Part shown: positions 59,422-64,000 of the stretch, in pieces
Numbering within the stretch: the stretch's first letter is position 1
Layout: each line of letters begins with the position of its first letter
From: Cellulomonas sp. URHD0024
Lineage (GTDB): Bacteria > Actinomycetota > Actinomycetes > Actinomycetales > Cellulomonadaceae
DNA: 64,000 nucleotides
NCBI RefSeq assembly: GCF_000426185.1
Contig: NZ_AUEW01000009.1
Span: forward strand, 62,001-126,000
Reading direction: 5' to 3'
Position numbers and translations under genes: made by a program
Notes under the pieces: model-generated
What the model was told of the DNA's origin: nothing
What the model saw: only the letters and a program-made list of their open reading frames with translations
The model's database searches: none

Positions 59422-61910
59422 GAGACGGACCCTGCGAGCGGGACGGTGACCAGCATCGTCAGCCCGCCCCCGACGGTGTCCTCGGCGGCGAGGTCCGCGC
59501 CGATCGCGGTCGCGAGCCCGTCGGCGACCGCCAGCCCCAGACCGAGACCCGGCCCCGTCGTGTCACCGAACCGCTGGAAGGGCGCGAACAGCCGGCCCTT
59601 GAGCGCGTCCGGCACGCCGGGCCCGTGGTCCACCACGCGCACGACCATCTCACCCCCCACCGCCGACGCCCCGACAACCACGGGGGAACCCGGTGCGTGC
59701 CGGACCGCGTTGGACACGAGGTTCGCGACCACCCGCTCCAGCAGCCCCGGGTCCGTCTGCACGTACGGCAGGTCCTCGGCCAGGTCGAGCACCACCGCGC
59801 CCGGCGGGTAGCCCTCGATCGCGAACGGCACAATCTCGTCCAGGCTCGTGGCCCGCAGCACCGGCCGCACGCTGCCCGTCTGCAGGCGGGAGAGGTCGAG
59901 CAGGTTGTCGATGAGCCGCTCGAGGCGGGCGGTGGACTCCTCCAGGGTTCCGACGAGGGCCGCGCGGTCGGACTCGTCGAGCTCCAGCGTGGTCGACGTG
60001 AGGCCGTCGACCGAGGCGCGGATGGTGGCCAGCGGGGTGCGCAGGTCGTGCGAGACGGCGGCCAGGAGCGCGGTCCGGGTGGCGTCCGCCTGCTCCAGCA
60101 CCCGCGCCTGCTCGGCCTGCTCGCTGAGTCGCGCGTGCTCCAGCACGATCCCGACCTGCGACGCGAACGCCTCCAGGACCCGGCGGTCCGACGCCGGGAG
60201 CACACGGCCGGTGAGGAGCAGCACCCGGCGGTCGTCGACCGTCAGGACGACGTCGGCGTCCTTCGGCGTGAGCGCCGGATCAGGGCCGTCGGTGGCGAGA
60301 ACCGTCGTCCGGTCCTCGACCAGCGAGACGGCCGAGAGCCCGAACGTCTCCCGCAGCCGCGCCACGAGCGCGGCCGCGGTGTCCTCCCCCGAGAGCACCG
60401 ACCGCGACACGGCGGTGAGCGCGGACGCCTCGGCCCGCGCCCGGAACGCCTCCGCCGTGCGCCGGGCGGCCAGGTCGACCACGGAGGCGACACCGGCGGC
60501 CACGAGCACGAACACCACGAGCGCGAGGGCGTTCTCGGGCTGCTCGATGCTGAGCCGCCCGGTGGGCTCGATGAAGAACCAGTTCAGCAGCAGGAACCCG
60601 ACGACCGCGCTGACGATGGCCGGCCACAACCCACCGACGAGCGCGACCAGCACGGTCAGGGCCAGGAAGAGCATGAGGTCGGTGGGGAGGCTCACCACCT
60701 CCCGCATGCCACGGAGCACCACGGTGAGCAGCACCGGGCCGAGCAGGGCGACGGCCCAGCCGGCGACCACCCGGGACATCGACAGCGACGACCGCCGCAG
60801 TCGTCGTCGACCCGCACGCGCCCGCTCGTGCGTGACCAGGTGCACGTCGATCTGACCGGCCAACCGGGCGATCTCGGTGCCGTGCGACTCCGAGAACGCC
60901 TCCTGGAGCCGGCTGCGCCGGGACACGCCGACCACGATCATGGTGGCGTTCACGCCGCGTGCGAAGTCGACCACGGCCGTCGCGACGTCCTCCCCGACGA
61001 CCGTGTGGAACGAGCCCCCGAGCGACTCGACCAGTCCCCGCTGCGCGGCGATCGTCGAGGGCGGCGCGCTGGGCAGGCCGTCCGTGGCGAGCACGTGGAC
61101 CGCGAGGAGCTCGGAGCCGGCGGACCGCTGCGCGATCCGGGCGCCGCGGCGCAGGAGGGTGTCCACCTCGGCGCCACCGGTGACCGCGACGACCACCCGC
61201 TCGCGAGCCGGCCAGGGCGTCTCGATCCGGTGGTCGCGGCGGTAGACCGCGAGCGCGTCGTCCACCCGGTCCGCGAGCCACAGCAGCGCCAGCTCGCGCA
61301 GGGCGGTGAGGTTGCCGACGCGGAAGTACTGGGTCAGCGACGCGTCGATCTGCTCCGCGCGGTACACGTTGCCGTGCGCGAGCCGCCGGCGCAGGGCCTG
61401 GGGTGAGAGGTCGACCAGCTGGATCTGGTCGGCGTCGCGCACCACGCCGTCGGGCACGGTCTCGCGCTGCTTCACGCCGGTGATCGCCTCGACCTCGTCG
61501 TTCAGCGACTCCAGGTGCTGCACGTTCACGGTCGTCACCACGTCGATCCCGGCGGCGAGCAGGTCGTGCACGTCCTGCCACCGCTTCTCGTGCGCGCTGC
61601 CGGGGACGTTGGTGTGCGCGAGCTCGTCGACGAGGACCACCTCGGGTCGGCGTTCCAGGACCGCCTCCACCGACAGCTCCGTGAACGACGACCCGCGGTA
61701 CTCCAGGGTCCGCCGCGGCAGCACCTCGAGGCCCTCCACCTGGATCGCTGTCGCCGGCCGACCGTGGGACTCCACGAGTCCGACCACCACGTCGGTCCCG
61801 CGGGACAGCCGACGATGCGCCTCGTCGAGCATCGCGTAGGTCTTGCCCACGCCGGGGGCCGCGCCGAGATAGACGGTGAGCCGACCCCGTCGCGGTCCTT
61901 CGCTGGTCAC
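59418..61910 (-). CDS. kdpD: KdpD sensor histidine kinase
   Basis: This 830-residue kinase has an N-terminal KdpD domain with Walker A GAAPGVGKTYAML and VDELAHTNVPGS. A USP-like domain (to about 375), four membrane helices (about 390-480) and a GAF region follow, then HisKA (AAVSHDLRTPLATI, phospho-His about 625) and an HATPase domain (NLVSNAVRHA, DHGPGVP, GLGLGLAVA). It senses low K+ or turgor and phosphorylates KdpE. The GTG start overlaps kdpC by 4 nt (GTGA). Confidence 0.95.
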   Translation of the reverse strand: MTSEGPRRGRLTVYLGAAPGVGKTYAMLDEAHRRLSRGTDVVVGLVESHGRPATAIQVEGLEVLPRRTLEYRGSSFTELSVEAVLERRPEVVLVDELAHTNVPGSAHEKRWQDVHDLLAAGIDVVTTVNVQHLESLNDEVEAITGVKQRETVPDGVVRDADQIQLVDLSPQALRRRLAHGNVYRAEQIDASLTQYFRVGNLTALRELALLWLADRVDDALAVYRRDHRIETPWPARERVVVAVTGGAEVDTLLRRGARIAQRSAGSELLAVHVLATDGLPSAPPSTIAAQRGLVESLGGSFHTVVGEDVATAVVDFARGVNATMIVVGVSRRSRLQEAFSESHGTEIARLAGQIDVHLVTHERARAGRRRLRRSSLSMSRVVAGWAVALLGPVLLTVVLRGMREVVSLPTDLMLFLALTVLVALVGGLWPAIVSAVVGFLLLNWFFIEPTGRLSIEQPENALALVVFVLVAAGVASVVDLAARRTAEAFRARAEASALTAVSRSVLSGEDTAAALVARLRETFGLSAVSLVEDRTTVLATDGPDPALTPKDADVVLTVDDRRVLLLTGRVLPASDRRVLEAFASQVGIVLEHARLSEQAEQARVLEQADATRTALLAAVSHDLRTPLATIRASVDGLTSTTLELDESDRAALVGTLEESTARLERLIDNLLDLSRLQTGSVRPVLRATSLDEIVPFAIEGYPPGAVVLDLAEDLPYVQTDPGLLERVVANLVSNAVRHAPGSPVVVGASAVGGEMVVRVVDHGPGVPDALKGRLFAPFQRFGDTTGPGLGLGLAVADGLATAIGADLAAEDTVGGGLTMLVTVPLAGSVS

Positions 61911-62517
61911 GAGCCCATTGTCCGCAGCACCAGGTTGAGGCGCAGGACGTCGACGCGCGGTTCGCCGAGCACCCCGAGGTCGCGGCCGACGGTCGCCTGG
62001 TCGACGAGGGCCTGCACGTCGGCGGTCGACAGGCCGTTCTCCCGTGCGACGCGCGCGACCTGGAGGCGCGCGTAGGCGGGCGAGATGTCGGGGTCGAGCC
62101 CGGACGCGGACGCGGTGAGCGCGTCGGGCGGGACGAGGGCGGGGTCGACGTCCTCGGCAGCGGCGATCGCGGCGCGTCGTCGGTCGATCGTCACGACGAG
62201 GTCCGGGTTGAGCGGCCCGAGGTTCGAGCCCGCCGAGGCCAGCGTGTCGTACCCGTCGCCGGCTACGGACGGCCGGGGGTGGAACCACTGCGCACCCTCG
62301 AACTGCTGACCGATCAGCAGCGAGCCCACGGACTCCGAGGGCGACGTCACCCGCGAGCCGTCCGCCGCCACCAACGACCCGTTCGCCTGCCACCTCAACG
62401 CCACCTGCGACACCCCGGTCACGGCCAGCGGGTACACGACCCCCAGCACCAGGGTGAGGACGAGCAGCACGCGCAACCCGGCCCAGGTCTGGCGCAGGAA
62501 CGACACCATGTCGGTCA

Positions 62518-62518
<1 letters not shown>
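61907..62518 (-). CDS. kdpC: KdpC subunit of the K+-transporting ATPase
   Basis: This 203-residue protein has one N-terminal membrane helix (about 12-35). The outer domain carries GSLLIGQQFEGAQWFHPRPSVAGDGYDTLASAGSNLGPLN and DALTASASGLDPDISPAYARLQVARVARENG, both KdpC signatures. It stabilises the KdpAB complex. The start overlaps the kdpB stop (TGATG). Confidence 0.96.

Positions 62519-64000
<1,482 letters not shown>

Overview
The window is chromosomal DNA from a high-GC Gram-positive bacterium. It carries a WhiB-family regulator, a GlnR-type orphan regulator, a mycobacterial-type Crp, an arsenate reductase of the mycothiol-linked class and DUF2510 proteins. The block nth - RsiG-like - crp - ridA - DUF4177 - whiB - class A PBP - metallophosphoesterase (3.1-10 kb) has the same order as the mycobacterial nth/crp/whiB4/ponA2 region. 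The overall gene style suggests an actinomycete of the Micrococcales, probably Cellulomonas or a close relative. That placement is inference from gene content, not from a database search.

Layout. 0.1-3.1 kb: glnR, nhaA and an alpha/beta-hydrolase-fold protein. 3.1-10.2 kb: the conserved nth-to-ponA2 block and tRNA-Pro. 10.3-15.3 kb: a histidine kinase/LuxR regulator/DUF4097 operon, then a YtrA-type GntR repressor with its ABC transporter. 15.4-17.7 kb: lysC-asd (aspartate pathway), followed by a decayed ABC-ATPase remnant. 18-24.8 kb: DUF5063-recR, dnaX, a MacB/FtsX-like ABC pair, and lysE divergent from an Lrp regulator. 24.8-26.6 kb: a repeat-rich, gene-poor stretch with a DUF559-type protein and the 4.5S RNA. 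26.6-36.9 kb: a sugar-use regulon with two PfkB kinases, ABC permeases and binding protein, SIS isomerase, amidohydrolase, class II aldolase, GH4 glycosidase and DeoR repressor. 37-41.2 kb: sthA, two DUF2510 membrane proteins, a VOC protein and tRNA-Ser. 41.2-44.7 kb: an arsenic gene cluster (ArsR-ArsC fusion, arsC, arsM, arsR, arsN1-like) without an efflux pump. 44.8-58.2 kb: mixed accessory genes (LigB, DUF2252, a decayed tandem duplication of an AraC/DUF4242 pair, a TetR/MFS pair, cspA and a fatty-acid desaturase). 58.4-64 kb: tandem repeats, then kdpE-kdpD-kdpC-kdpB, with kdpB running off the window.

Genes that work together. In the sugar regulon the DeoR-family protein probably controls three transcription units through closely related 17-19 bp palindromes at 32722-32740 and 36041-36057. 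The enzyme set (SIS isomerase/deaminase, PfkB kinases, class II aldolase, GH4) fits a tagatose-6-phosphate route fed by an ABC importer. The arsenic cluster combines arsenate reduction, arsenite methylation and probable N-acetylation of an organoarsenical, each side with its own ArsR and visible operator palindromes. The MFS gene is flanked by three related palindromes that fit its TetR repressor.

The most unusual non-coding signal is a family of exactly 54-bp elements with inverted termini GAGAACAAC/GTTGTTCTC. There are five copies in this window, three of them in a tandem array, one reversed and overlapping the end of a gene, and one more than 20 kb away.
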